Shown: one piece after another, positions 27,898-39,639 of the stretch
Layout of the letters: the number at the start of each line of letters is the position of its first letter
Position numbering within the stretch: the first letter of the stretch is position 1
Source: Phoronis australis
Taxonomy: Eukaryota; Phoronida; Phoronidae
Direction: 5' to 3'
Length of the DNA stretch: 62,000 nucleotides
Assembly (NCBI GenBank): GCA_002633005.1
Contig: NMRA01000033.1
Location: forward strand, 890,611-952,610
Made by a program: the position numbers and the translations under genes
The notes under the pieces: generated by a model
Seen by the model: the letters and a program-made list of their open reading frames with translations, nothing else
Databases searched by the model: none
What the model was told of the DNA's origin: nothing

Positions 27898-30015
27898 ATG
27901 GCTGATGACGTAATAACTAAAGGTTTACTGGAAAAAGCGTTCAACGAGAGTGGAGGGAGGGCGGACGTGGAAGTTGTTGACTTCACTGTTTCTAAAGCCG
28001 CATCGTTTGGTATGATTCAAAATACTTGCCAATGCCACATTGTATATTTTTGAAGAAAAACAGTCTGCTTAAAGAACACTGCTAAACTTCTACATTTTTA
28101 GCTTGAGTGGTGTTTGTGTGACAACTTTTGTCAATACTGAACAATGGATCATTTTTTGACAGGGTGTATGCGTTTTTTGGCAGAAACTCAGAGATTTGCA
28201 CCGCGTTTCATCTTCGTGGAAATACAGAACTTAACCGCAAATATCAATCTGATTGCAGAGGCGATTTTGCTTGATTAACCATCGACCTCATTCAAGAATG
28301 AAAGTTAAAGCTGATTAATACATGAGAAGAGCTGATGAAATTCGTGGGCTTCTGTCTGAAACTGCCAACTAGACCTGCAGCAGACTTAAAGTAGAAACAG
28401 TAGCGTGCAGAAGGGTTGAGGGGGGGGGGGGGACGGGGCGACGCAATTTCGCGCCTGATTACCCAAGTTAAATTCCAAAGGACGCTAACATACGCTGATT
28501 CTGGGTGGTTTCTTTGAGGATAGGTTGCAATATACTAACGATTGGACGAATAGGTCGAGGTGTCCAAACTCCATAGTTAAGGATGTCACGTAGTTCTTTT
28601 CATGATAACGTATTTTTCCAACGTAGTTTACGAACATAAAATGTCTTATCCCGCGCAAATTACTGACGCTTCCAGCCCAGAGGTAAAACCAATACTGTTG
28701 CAAAGAATTATCCAATTATCACTAAATACCATATAGCTTAGCTTAACACATTGTTACTGTGTATTAGTTAATTTTGTGGACAAGGCCTATACATAGAAAT
28801 TACATTACCTTGTGGGAAATTTACAACAACCAAGTGTTAGTAGAACATTTTCCATGTTTTGAGATTATTTTAGGTGATGGATTCATGACTTCAATGTATG
28901 GCGTCAAGGCTGTAGTGAAAGAGGGTACAGAATTTCGAGAGATTCCAGTCGTAGTTAAAGCTATGTCCACGAACCCCGTAATAAAAAACATGGTTATCGA
29001 GGCAAAGTTGTTCAAAAAAGAGCTCGGTTACTATGAGGCCATGGTTACAGCTTTTGTCGAATTCCAACAGAAACGTAATGTGAAGCCACTCATACCAGCT
29101 CTCCCCAAGTTTTACGCCGGATGTGACGACACCGACGACAAACCTGCCTTTATAATGTTGGAAGATTTGAGACCGTTGAATTTTAAAATGGCCAACGTAA
29201 GGGAAGGTCTTGATGTTGATCACTGCTTGCTTGTTGTCAAGGAGCTGGCCAAACTACATGCCCTCTCGTTTGCGTATAAAAGAGGAAACGAGGACGTCAT
29301 TCACGACCATTTTGGAGATAGATTGTTCGATGTTGTGAAACAAGCAGAGTTTATTGAAAAGTTTTCTGTGCGTGCTCGCATGATTGATACATTCCAAGTG
29401 GCAATAGGGATTTTTAAGTCATCTTGCGAAGACGCCAATCTAAAGCTTAAACTTGCCGATTCATTTGAAAAGAAAGCTGAAGATCCCTACGCCGCGATGA
29501 CAGAATGCCTTTCTCAGCCGACGGACCCATATGGCGTCATTTGTCACGGAGACGCGTGGTGCAACAATATGATGTTTCGTTATGATGCAGAAGGGCGACC
29601 TGTGGAGGTGAAACTTTTCGACCTTCAGGTCTGTCGTTATGCCCTCCCGACTACCGATTTGGCCTACTTCCTGTTCATGAGCACACAACAAGAGACGAGG
29701 CAGCAGCATTTCGACCACCTTCTGCAAAGCTACCATTCTGCCTTTCTTGGGGTTTTGGCACATTTGGGCGTGGACAATTCCGGTCTCACGGTTGAAGTAC
29801 TGAAGGACATGTTTCAACGTACAGCATTTTACGGCGTAATGTCAGCGATTAGCAGTCTTCCAGGCATTTTGGTGCAACACGCTGTCCACAGTCAAATCGA
29901 AGAGATGGAGTCTCTTGACGAAATAGTGGAGGCTACTCAGGTTTCAAAAGGAAACCATTTATTACAAAAAAGACTTTATGGGATAGTTAAGGATGCCGTG
30001 TTGATGAACCTTTAG
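27898..30015 (+). CDS. EcKinase/CHK-like small-molecule kinase, gene A
   Basis: Two coding exons, 27898-28009 and 28874-30015, phase-1 intron (GT at 28010, AG at 28872-28873), 417 aa. The family (ecdysteroid kinase-like, DUF1679/CHK, protein-kinase-like fold) phosphorylates small hydroxylated molecules in the cytosol; the substrate here is unknown. Visible: candidate ATP-binding Lys66 (VVVKAM), hinge-like LEDLRPL, helix LAKLHALSF, catalytic loop CHGDAWCNN with His262, Asp264 and Asn268/269, and metal-binding DLQ at Asp287. Length is normal for the family. No signal peptide or membrane segment. A tttcag acceptor ten bases before AATGG at 27887 points to an upstream non-coding exon. It is the most diverged copy of the three in exon 1. 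Confidence 0.9.
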
Positions 30016-31928
30016 GCGAACAGGTGTTCGTCCGAGCTACTGTACTGGAATGAACCGGTAATATGAAATATCCGAATATCTATGCGTTTCACGTTGCATA
30101 TGTCTACGGTCCATGAACAATTGCTTTGTGTGTAACTTAAACCCCGATCAGAATGTTTTATTATATGTCAACTGGAACGAACTGAGCTGAGTGTTGTTCG
30201 TAACTTAAATATGCATACATTTAGTCAAATTGTCAACAAAATTCGTAATATACAGCACCCTGTTGGATGTCAAAAGTCTGGTTATCTTGGTAGGATAAAA
30301 CCTTCCTTCTAAAGGACGATATACTAAATGATTAAGTAAAAGTATCCTGACCCAGGGCAACATTCAATGAGGGAGAAATGCCACGCGAAATGGCCCCTGT
30401 GCTCAAATTGTGTCGTTAGACGCAGATGGGCCAAAAACTAACTGGCAGGCCGTGAAGAGTTACGAGTCTCTCAATACAAAATGACCTCCTTACACTGGCA
30501 GTGCTGAAATCACAATGGAGACCCAATATTCAATAGACTTTGATATGGAACTTTACCTAACAATGAAAGGTTCCACAAATTCTCTCATTGGAAGGTTTGG
30601 TAAGGATTTACCGTTTTTTCACCCACCTCAGTGGACTCGCCCACAGCATGGGTCGGAACTACATGTACATGTATTCGATTACCAAGTCCTTGTCAGTCTT
30701 CACTAAGTCAGATAGCGCCATACACAAACGAACCTTCGGTGTAGTGAACCCCCGGAACACTGGACTTTCGGAGTCAAATGACACGCCACCTTCTTGATTC
30801 TGTATTAGATGGCTGGAATCCTACAAATCTATGTTCCAAGACTGAGCACCCATAGAGTTTCACTATTCGTAAAATGTCACTGCGTCTTGTATGGAATAAA
30901 TACGTACAAATAAAAACAAATTGAGGTTAACATTCTCTCTACCATTCGGTATTAATCACTCCAAAACTATGGTTTTAAGATCTTTTGTAAGGTGATAATT
31001 TAAACAAGCCTAATTCAGACCATAATTTTTTTATTCCACTTTAAACCTCATTGAAAATTGTTGAAACTTTCACAGACATGCCTTAGACAATTTTTTTGGG
31101 ATGGAATTATATGTGGAAAGATATTTTCAGATTTTAATGCGGATTAAAACCCTACTTCCGTCAATCAACCTTTGATTTAGACTACTTACCGTTAAGAAAA
31201 CTTGTCTCGGGAACTGCTCCTTAGTCAAAATAGATGTGGGTTTTTGGGTTGTGAGACAACAAACACTTCTTTAGTAGAGTCTACTGCTCGAGACCAGGCT
31301 CTGCACGATGGCTTGTCACGTGGTGTCATTTTAATTCACCTACTGAGGTCACGAGGTGTGCGAAAAAGTCCTCAGAGAAACAAAAATCCGAAAAGTAGAA
31401 AAAGAGACAGAAGTCCACTAAAAAGGCAGGAACTACCAAAATTAGGCGAATGCACAATTCATAAACTTGAAATCTTGCTTAATCTCGTGAACTTGGAATA
31501 GAAAATTCATTAGGGAAATGAGATGAACTTTTTGTTCAGTTTTGTCATGATTGGCCTTACGATCACTCATTTCTCCTTGTCAGCAGCTTCTGTCAAAGAC
31601 TCGATTGGAGGAATATGTGAACGGTAAAATATCGCCAATAGTTGGACAATTTTTGGTTGAAATTTACTTTATTTTAGTGCAGTGCAAATTTTTATCAACG
31701 TGAACGTGATTATTTGAGTGAACGTGTCAAATTTCCAAGTGTATTCACGCAAAGGTATCTTGAGATTAAAGCAGGATATTTCAAGTTCATGCACTATAAA
31801 TCGGCCTGGTATTCATCAGTCGTGTCGTGGAGTCAAACGTTGGTTGAACGCTACATTCCGTTATTGCAAACAATTACAATATGAAGCTTTGTCATTAGGA
31901 GGTAAGTATGCGTAAGTCCGGACTATGC

Positions 31929-32022
31929 ATGGGCGGCGCACCATACGTGGTTGGGTGGGGGGGGNGGGGGGGGGGGGGTGAGCTATAGGCCTTCCACTTA
32001 TTTCAGTGCTGCGCCGTACATG
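31929..32022. repeat. Short GGCGGCGCA repeat, copy 1
   Basis: Runs from ATGGGCGGCGCACCAT to GTGCTGCGCCGTACATG, with CTTCCACTTATTTCAG in between. The same order occurs at 33273-33345. The ends are partly inverted (GGCGGCGCA / TGCGCCG). The centre is a poly-G tract with an N, so its true length is uncertain. Confidence 0.6.
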
Positions 32023-33039
32023 CTATGATTTTCGTGAGCTATATTTTGAATGAAGTTTCTGATGCAAATAAAAATAGTCGTCCACTCAATATTTGCTAGA
32101 AATATTGGCCATTTTTAACGTTCGAATTTCGTCCCCCAAGTGGCTTCAGAGATAATTGGTTATAAGGGTTGCTGTACAAATGTATATTAAGCTGTAGTGG
32201 GCCATTCTTTTCACACACTTACTTGACTGACACAACCCGCTGGAAACCAAACTATTGAGCGTGCTGTTGTAATTAGTTGTTACAGCACATTACCAATTTT
32301 TCGATCAACTCGTTAACTGTTCCAGGCTTGGTTAATAAAGATTGCCGTGCGTAAAGTAAAGTTTACATCGGTAGTGTCAAGTTTGGCCAGCCAAATAAGT
32401 GAGAAATGAAACCGAGACTATCCCAGTGAGGGCATTGTTTGGTATGATTTAATGTGAACTTTGAACTTTGGCTTGAAATGGCAGCCATACGGAGCTTGTG
32501 TGTTAAAATCTTAGGTAATTATTTAGTTTTGAATTTACAAGGTAGTTTGTTTAATCTCACCGGCGAATAAACGCACTCATTGGCTTGCCGCATCAAATTT
32601 TAACCATCTGTTAAAGAGCTGTCGTATCTTGTTGCACTTGATGTATTAATAAAAACCCAACACCTTTTCCAGATTGTCACACTTTATTCACGTAGATCTG
32701 TTACAAATTTTGAAACAATTAAAATCTGAATTTTTTCAACAGAGTTTTAAACAAAAAACCTCAGTAGATGAGTCTGTGATGCTCAAGCTACGCATTTCCT
32801 TCACATTTAAAAGAATTATTACAAATCGTTTCTAACCAAGACAGAATGTGATTTTCAATGAGCCTATCAGGGGATTTTCATGTCAATTTAAAAACACGTC
32901 TTTGAAAGGTCGGCCAAAACTCTAAATTCAACTGGTTCATAGGACTGACGACGGACTTCCAACATTCCTTTGATAGCCAGCGAGATGTCATTCTGAGTTT
33001 CCAATAAACCAAGAAAAAGGTTTGAATTTGATTATTTTA

Positions 33040-34090
33040 GAATGTGGTGTCGCAGAAATGATTGGCCATATTTATATGAAACATCCGGGCACTATATTTA
33101 TGCACTGTTTCCCAAACCGCTGAGATGTAGGAATGGAAGTTAGTTTTATATCCTAATTAAAAAAGCTAATCAACGTTCAGCGCATGTATACTTTTACTGA
33201 GCTATGTTCCGCAGTTGTCTCACATATTTAATATTTGGATAAGCTTGATTATAAGATGTCTAGTAACCTTGACATGGGCGGCGCATCATGGACGGGGGCT
33301 ATACAGCCTCCACTTATTGCAGCGCTGCGCCGCTCTGGTCCATGGTTAAGTGTGACCCTTGAATGACGACTTGAGAACGACAAATTTCAAGTGGCGACTG
33401 ACGAGTTTTGCTGACGATGACGAGGTCGCTCATATTTGCTAGTTGGATAAGCTTTATGATAAGATTACTAGTAACCTGAGAGTGATCATGTAATATAGAC
33501 TAGGCTGATTGACCACAACACAGACTTTGTTCTCCAGGTCATAAACTGTCACGGTTGTATATTGCCCGGTAAGCTACATGTGAGTGATTTGGATCTTCCC
33601 AGACGTGCTAACTGAGAACATTTCAGAACGACCTGATAAGTGTCCAGTTCTTGATATTAATTAACAATCGTTAGTACGACAAGCGCAGAATTTTTAGAAT
33701 TACAATTCACCTACAATATCAAGTGTCGGTGTGTGCTAGATTGCACATTTAACTCACAACTGCCATTGCTCGGATTATAGTGTCCGAAACGAGTAGCTTT
33801 TATCTAGGACATATCACTCCCAGCTTTTATTTGGTAGCCTGTTATTTCATAGAATCTTCTCTTGATGACTTTATGATTATAAATTTCCTGGTAAAGAAGA
33901 ATTCGGATATGATTTTTCAGATTTCTTCAGAATGGCTGATAACGTTATAACTAAAGGTTTACTGGAAGAAGCGTTCAGAGCGGCTAATGGAGGGAAAGAT
34001 ATCGAAGTGCTGGACTTCACTGTTTCTAAAGCTGCGTCATTTGGTATGATCAACCCCATGTACTACAAGACCACTGATACGTATGTCCTC
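33040..34090 (+). repeat. Duplicated segment upstream of gene B (pairs with 42640-43690)
   Basis: Blocks here recur in the same order upstream of gene C. Examples: CAGAAATGATTGGCCATATT near 33053 against CAGAAATGGCTGGTCGTATT near 42660, and GACTTTGTTCTCCAGGTCAT near 33522 against the matching stretch near 42921. Similarity continues through coding exon 1 and the first ~50 bp of the intron. Divergence is moderate outside the exon. This marks B and C as a tandem segmental duplication. Confidence 0.75.
33273..33345. repeat. Short GGCGGCGCA repeat, copy 2
   Basis: Begins CATGGGCGGCGCATCATGG and ends GCGCTGCGCCGCTCTGGTCC, with CCTCCACTTATTGCAG in the middle. It matches 31929-32022 except for the missing poly-G insert. 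The CATGG ends are inverted relative to each other, as in a small foldback element. Confidence 0.6.
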
Positions 34091-36013
34091 TGACATAGAT
34101 AGGGCTTAGTTCAATGAACTATTACGGGATTTTTTGCGACTTTAGTGCTCCAGTGGCACGCATGGCTGTATATCCGGTCAAACGTAAGAGGGAGGGCGGT
34201 TGGCTGTACTCCGGCCGCCCGGATGGTGGGCATCGGATGGCTGTGCTACCGTGAGATAACTGGTTGCATTCCACATATAAGCGGACAGTGCTGACCGTAA
34301 CTCAAAAGCAGTGGTGATATTCATGGTTCTATGTTAAATCACTTACTACGTAACCTGCGCTTGCATGACATGAATACTGGGTAAGACAGTCGGTCATTGG
34401 TGCTTGTAGAAAACACTATTTCTCTAGAGTTTATTTGGAGGAAACAATTTCATGCGGCCGATGCAATATGAGTTTAAGCAGTGGAAATGCCAGTCATAGC
34501 CCAGCTCATAGCGCGAGGTTAACTAAGTAGTGTACACCTTTCGGTTTAAAGACTCGGGCCTGGAACGCGAAGAAAGTCTAAATTGCACAATTCAAAGTGG
34601 TTCCCTGCCACTGAAACAGAATTCAGCCATTACACCAGGTATTTTTGGGGTTCGTTCTTAGAAATTTTGAATTTCTCTTGATGTCAAAGCATTTTTCTTT
34701 TCGTTACAAGTTTCAAACAAAAATTAACTGCATGACGTTAACAATGTACTAACGCGAAAGCCAAGAGTACCGATGGTTTGCGTTGCTCCAGTACACAGTA
34801 TGCCGCGTATTAGCACTATACGAACCTTGTGGCTTTAAACAATGTGTAATATGTAGAAATTTCCAGCTTCACGGTTATTTCAGGTGATGGATTCATGACT
34901 TCAATGTATGGCGTCCAAGCCGAGGTGAAAGAGGGTACTGACCGTAAAGTGGTTACAGTGGTTGTCAAAGCTATGCCTAACAACCCTGTAATGCAAACCA
35001 TTGTAAACGACGGAAAGTTATTCAAAAAAGAGCTCGGGTGCTACAAATGTATTATTCCAGCCTTGGTCGACTTTCAACGAGAACGTAATGTGGAGCCGCT
35101 GATGCCATCTGTACCGAAATTTTACGCTGGCCGTGACGACACCAATAACTTCTTAGTTTTGGAAGATTTAAGACCACTGGAGTTTAAGATGGCCAACGTA
35201 AAGGAAGGTCTTGATCTTGATCATTGCTTGCTTGCTGTCAAGGAGCTAGCCAAACTCCATGCCCTCTCATTTGGGTGCAAGAACGGAAACGAGGCCACAT
35301 TTCTCGAAAGGTTTGGCGACTGCTTGTCCGACGTGCTTAAAAACAAATTGTTTATTGATAAATTCCAAGCTCATACCTTCGATGCCTTTCAAAAGGCACT
35401 AGGTGTGGTCAAGTCGTATGGCAACAACACCGGCTTGAAAATTAGAATAAGTGATGCATTTGAAAAGAAGGCTAAAAATCCTTACGCAGCGGCATTAGAT
35501 TGCCTTTCTCAACCCACAGAACCGTACGGCGTCATTTGTCACGGAGATGCATGGTGCAACAATATGATGTTTCGTTATGGTGAAGACGGGCGGCCCGTAG
35601 AGGTAAAATTGCTTGATCTTCAGGTCGTTCGTTATGCCCTTCCGACCACTGATATAGCTTACTTTCTGTTCATGAGTACAACGCAAGAGACTAGGAAAAA
35701 GCATTTCGACAATCTTCTGAAAAGTTACCATTCTGCCTTTTTTGAAGTTTTGGTGCATCTTGGCAAGGACGCTCCTGGATTCACTGTAGATGTTCTAAAG
35801 GACATGTTTCAACGTACAGCATTTTATGGAGTAATGTCAGCGCTTAAAGGTCTTCCAGGCATTTTAGCGGAACACAACGTTCTAAATGAAGTGGAAAAAC
35901 AGGAGTCTTTGGACGAAATTGTGGCCGTTGTTCAAGATAATGCAGTGGGAAATGATTTAGTGAACAAAAGGATTGTTGGAGTCATTGCAGATGCCGTGTC
36001 CATGAACCTTTAA
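33932..36013 (+). CDS. EcKinase/CHK-like small-molecule kinase, gene B
   Basis: Coding exons 33932-34043 and 34884-36013, phase-1 intron, 413 aa. Same family and layout as gene A. Key residues are kept: Lys66, catalytic loop CHGDAWCNN starting at His257, and a DLQ motif. It lacks three residues before the hinge (TNNFLVLEDL against DDKPAFIMLEDL in A), a small loop deletion. The start follows a gatttttcag acceptor ten bases upstream, so a 5' non-coding exon is likely. Exon 1 differs from gene C by one base in 112, while exon 2 is clearly diverged. An AATAAA at 36439-36444 may end the transcript. The substrate is unknown; endogenous steroid or xenobiotic conjugation are the roles proposed for the family. 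Confidence 0.9.
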
Positions 36014-36474
36014 AGCATGTTGACGAATGGACAAGGCAGAAGGTGATAAGCGTAATGTTACAGAGTTGAATTGATATTTTGTGCTAAGTTCGAGTGATAA
36101 GCATTGTAATTCTTAGTCACAAGGAACAGTAGCATTGTATTGCTTGTTTGGACTCCGAATCCACGTCGATCACTTGGTCTTCGGACACAGACAGCGAGTC
36201 AGACATTAGATTCGGATTAGACGTGAAAGCCAATGCCGCGGAAGTAGACAGTCGGGTTGAACAATCATGACACGATTGCAGTTAAAACGTTGTAGATGAG
36301 GAGATGAGCCAAGCGATACTTTATACGTACGTCGTTCTCGAAAATAATGCTTGTAATTAGTTTTAAAACTGTGTATTTTTTAGAATGTAAGTGTTTCTGT
36401 ACTCATTCAGATTGTCACTATTGCCACATGCTTTGTAAAATAAAAATACATTTAGCGAATTTTTAAAAATCATT

Positions 36475-36605
36475 CAAGGTGCGCCTATAACCGGAGCTCT
36501 GCCTGCGCCTACAATTACATGAGGGACACTTGAGTAAAAAATCCTGTGAAAAAAACGCAGTGATCCGCATATAGGTGGATGCGCCTAATTGCGGGGCTAT
36601 ATGGT
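36475..36605. repeat. Patch with repeated TGCGCCTA motif
   Basis: TGCGCCTA occurs three times within about 100 bp (near 36480, 36504 and 36570), each followed by an A/T-rich continuation. This may be the end region of an unidentified transposon. No matching opposite end found. Confidence 0.35.
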
Positions 36606-37389
36606 AGTCTAGTCCATTGTTACTCTCCTGTTTCTGTGTATCATTACTTGTTGTTGAGCCTAGCAAGGTGGCCACTGTTTTTGTTTCTTATGATATTGTT
36701 TTAATAAAAGACGAAACATGTCACGCCGATTTAAATCCATCCATTCCAGTATAATTCAATATGTTGAGTTACCCTAGATCTACAAAATAAGACGGGAAAG
36801 TTGCCACGGTACGGCGACAACAACTGCTTGGAGTCAAATTTGGCTGGAACTTTCCCTCACATCGTCCCGTTGAGACATACCTACAGTTGTCAACAAAGCA
36901 TGTTGAAATTAATATTTTCAACTCATTTTAACTTCTATTAAAATACGTGAATTTTAAGCCAATGAGCAGCTGTACTTTAATTTGAAAGTGTTGACTAGTT
37001 GTGAAATAGGTATAAATAATATCTTGGCAATAAACAACACAAAGAAAATAAAGACTACAAAAGAAAATGACACGGAATTAAATGAATAACATATTATCAA
37101 AAAAGAAGAAAAAACCCAAAAAAGTTAAGCGTAAAAATTAAATCAATTGCTTACTATGGCATTTAAAAATGAAATCACCACGATTTTACAATAATAAACG
37201 TTACAGTGATAATCTAAATTGTGACAACCTTACAATAAAAAGCGAGTTTGTTCATGGTTATTATTAAGCTCGTCATAATGAGACCTGAGCTTATCACTGG
37301 GATGGAGACTGCGAAAGAGGTGTACACGGTCAGCACTACAGACGGGGAATGTTGGGTAGAAGTCAGCATCACCATTAGTTACAAAGCAC

Positions 37390-37414
37390 GCATATATATA
37401 TGTATATGTATGTG

Positions 37415-37446
<32 letters not shown>

Positions 37447-37473
37447 TGTATATATATACATATATATATATAT
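37390..37473. repeat. TATG / TA microsatellite
   Basis: A run of TATATATATG, then at least seven TATG units, then TATATATACA and a (TA)n tract. Simple-sequence DNA; the long open frames across it on both strands are artefacts of the repeat. Confidence 0.95.
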
Positions 37474-39639
37474 GCCTGCCTAAGGAATATCATATTTACC
37501 GTCGGATCTAGGTAACCTCGAAGGGGATTGGGAGCTATCGCAATTTTTGAAGGAAGTGTGCAAATGCCCCCCAAGATGGCACGACGATGGCGCTTTTTAA
37601 TTCGACCTTGTTCAGAGGGGGCCCCAAAACGTCCTTTATAATAATTGCCATAGGCAGATAGGGTTAAAGCATAATCAAAACGGTGTTAAAGTTTGCACAT
37701 TGTACATACATACTTTTTTTCGTTTTTACTATATAGCGAGCTAGAATAGACGAGCTTGTGGAAATCGTAAAAATCGTAAACTTTAGCGTTTGCTCAATTT
37801 CCGCCACCTTGGTTTATTCATTATTAGACAACAACTTATTTTATCAATTTAGATCGACAGCAATGTTTTGACAATTTCTTGAAAGTACATTCAGTAGGTT
37901 TTGTAACTTTCTTGACTTAAATGTATTCGTGATTTCCCAAATTGCGTGTTCTGTGCACCACCGTACGTTGCCAATACCGGAAACAGAGTGACCGCTTCGG
38001 CTCTTTACCCAACCGCCGGGACAACACTAGTGAGGAATTTAATTCCTAGAATTTGGGAATGAAAAATGAGAAAGGCATAAAACCAGATATTAAACAGGAA
38101 GTAAATTGTGGAGCAATTCCTGCTCCGGTTCAGAACGTAAAAATCTGTATTTGTAACATTTGTCCTAAGTACGTGTTTTTGGCATCGTGTTAAAACTCAC
38201 ACGGTGCTTGATCATGTGGAGATAATTTAAGGAAATTGAAAACTTTCGATATCATTGTAATACGTCTAGATGGTTTTACGTTACGCTTTCCAGCTAGGTA
38301 GCGGTAGTACCCAAGGCTGGCTTCCTGAAATGCAAACAAATGACCATTCTATGTTTTGGCCATTAGCCCACAAAATGTTACAAAATTATATAAGAAGTGT
38401 GCTCAAAGGAAGTTTTCGGTGCGAACAGCTCTAAACTAAACAACCATTCCACCCTAAGCCCTTTATTCCAGCAACACTGAAAAAGATATAATGCCTCTTG
38501 GCGCTTTCTGGGTTATTTTTATTCATTGTATTCTGAAGATTTCGTAACAAACATTAATAATTAAAAAGAAACTGAAAAAGAAACGGATCGCAAACTTCAC
38601 GCAACCTCAGCCGCGTAAGTTAGCATTCCAGTTCTACAGTTTTATGCTGTTTGTTAGCCTACAGCCAGTGTCTGACGTATCATAGCTTTTGGGAAATCTT
38701 AGAGGCCGTATCGCACGGGGCATCAGATTACGGGGCAAAACCCCGTTGGCAATGGGGCGGTGCCATAGTGACGAAGGAAACTGTAACAATAGGGCGGATG
38801 CATAAATGGCGGTGACCCGTTTCTCGAAGTTGAATGTGCTGTGTGCTCCCCCAACAAAAGACTTTTCTCAATTTTTTGTTTAAAAAAATGTTGCGTATTC
38901 TACACGTTTTAATCGAATGTTTTTTGTATTACCATTGCATTTCAAATGGTTTCAAATAGAAAGAACTATCGGAGATCAACATTTTAGAGACCATGATGAT
39001 ATCTTACGTATTCAGAAACCATTTCATCCATTCAAAGTGGAGAGTGACATGTTGCACAGTAACGGCTGATGATACGTATGCCTGTTGCCAATACCTAAAA
39101 CGGTTAACGTTCATACAGACAATTTCAAGGCTGATATGAATAATTCATATGATCTTTACTGCAATAGTCTGATTTGTACACCATTTAAAGGTGATTTAGG
39201 TCTTATTCATAAGAGATTCTTCTGAATAAAGGTTTGAAACATCATGAAGCGAGAGGAACTGAAAATTACTTTACTTTCACTTTGAAGATTGTTTTGAAAT
39301 AATTATTTATTTCTTTATTTATTAACGGGCAATTCCGTGAAAAGATCAACCCAGAGACAAAAGATTAAAATTGTGACAATACTTACATTTATAGTCCCAT
39401 TTGAAAGCCCAGTTTCTCTAGTTTCACGACCCATATTTGACTCTCCAATAACTTTTACTTTTTAGTCTGAACCGGCCCACGTTTGGAGGTTACGTGATCC
39501 TGAAAATTAACTCGATTTTCATGTGTGTTGCTAATTTTTGTCATAAATAAGCTAATTATTGGTGTTTCACTAACATTTCAATTTTGGCATATCATCGACG
39601 TCTTGGGGTCAAAGGTCAACTCCTGGATATCATGGTGCT

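Larger units (their letters stand above)
30016..33880. other. Intergenic between EcKinase genes A and B
   Basis: 3' UTR of gene A probably reaches an AATAAA near 30894-30910. Beyond that there is no recognisable gene. The stretch holds a poly-G tract with an N at 31965, one copy each of a short GGCGGCGCA-type repeat at 31929-32022 and 33273-33345, and from about 33040 the start of sequence duplicated upstream of gene C. Confidence 0.5.

Noticed and set aside
28891-29817. Minus-strand ORFs over EcKinase A
   Set aside because: Shadows of the intact kinase exon, with no motifs of their own.
37230-37574. Open frames on both strands (YIYICIYIHTYIHTY-type)
   Set aside because: They are translations of the TATG/TA microsatellite.
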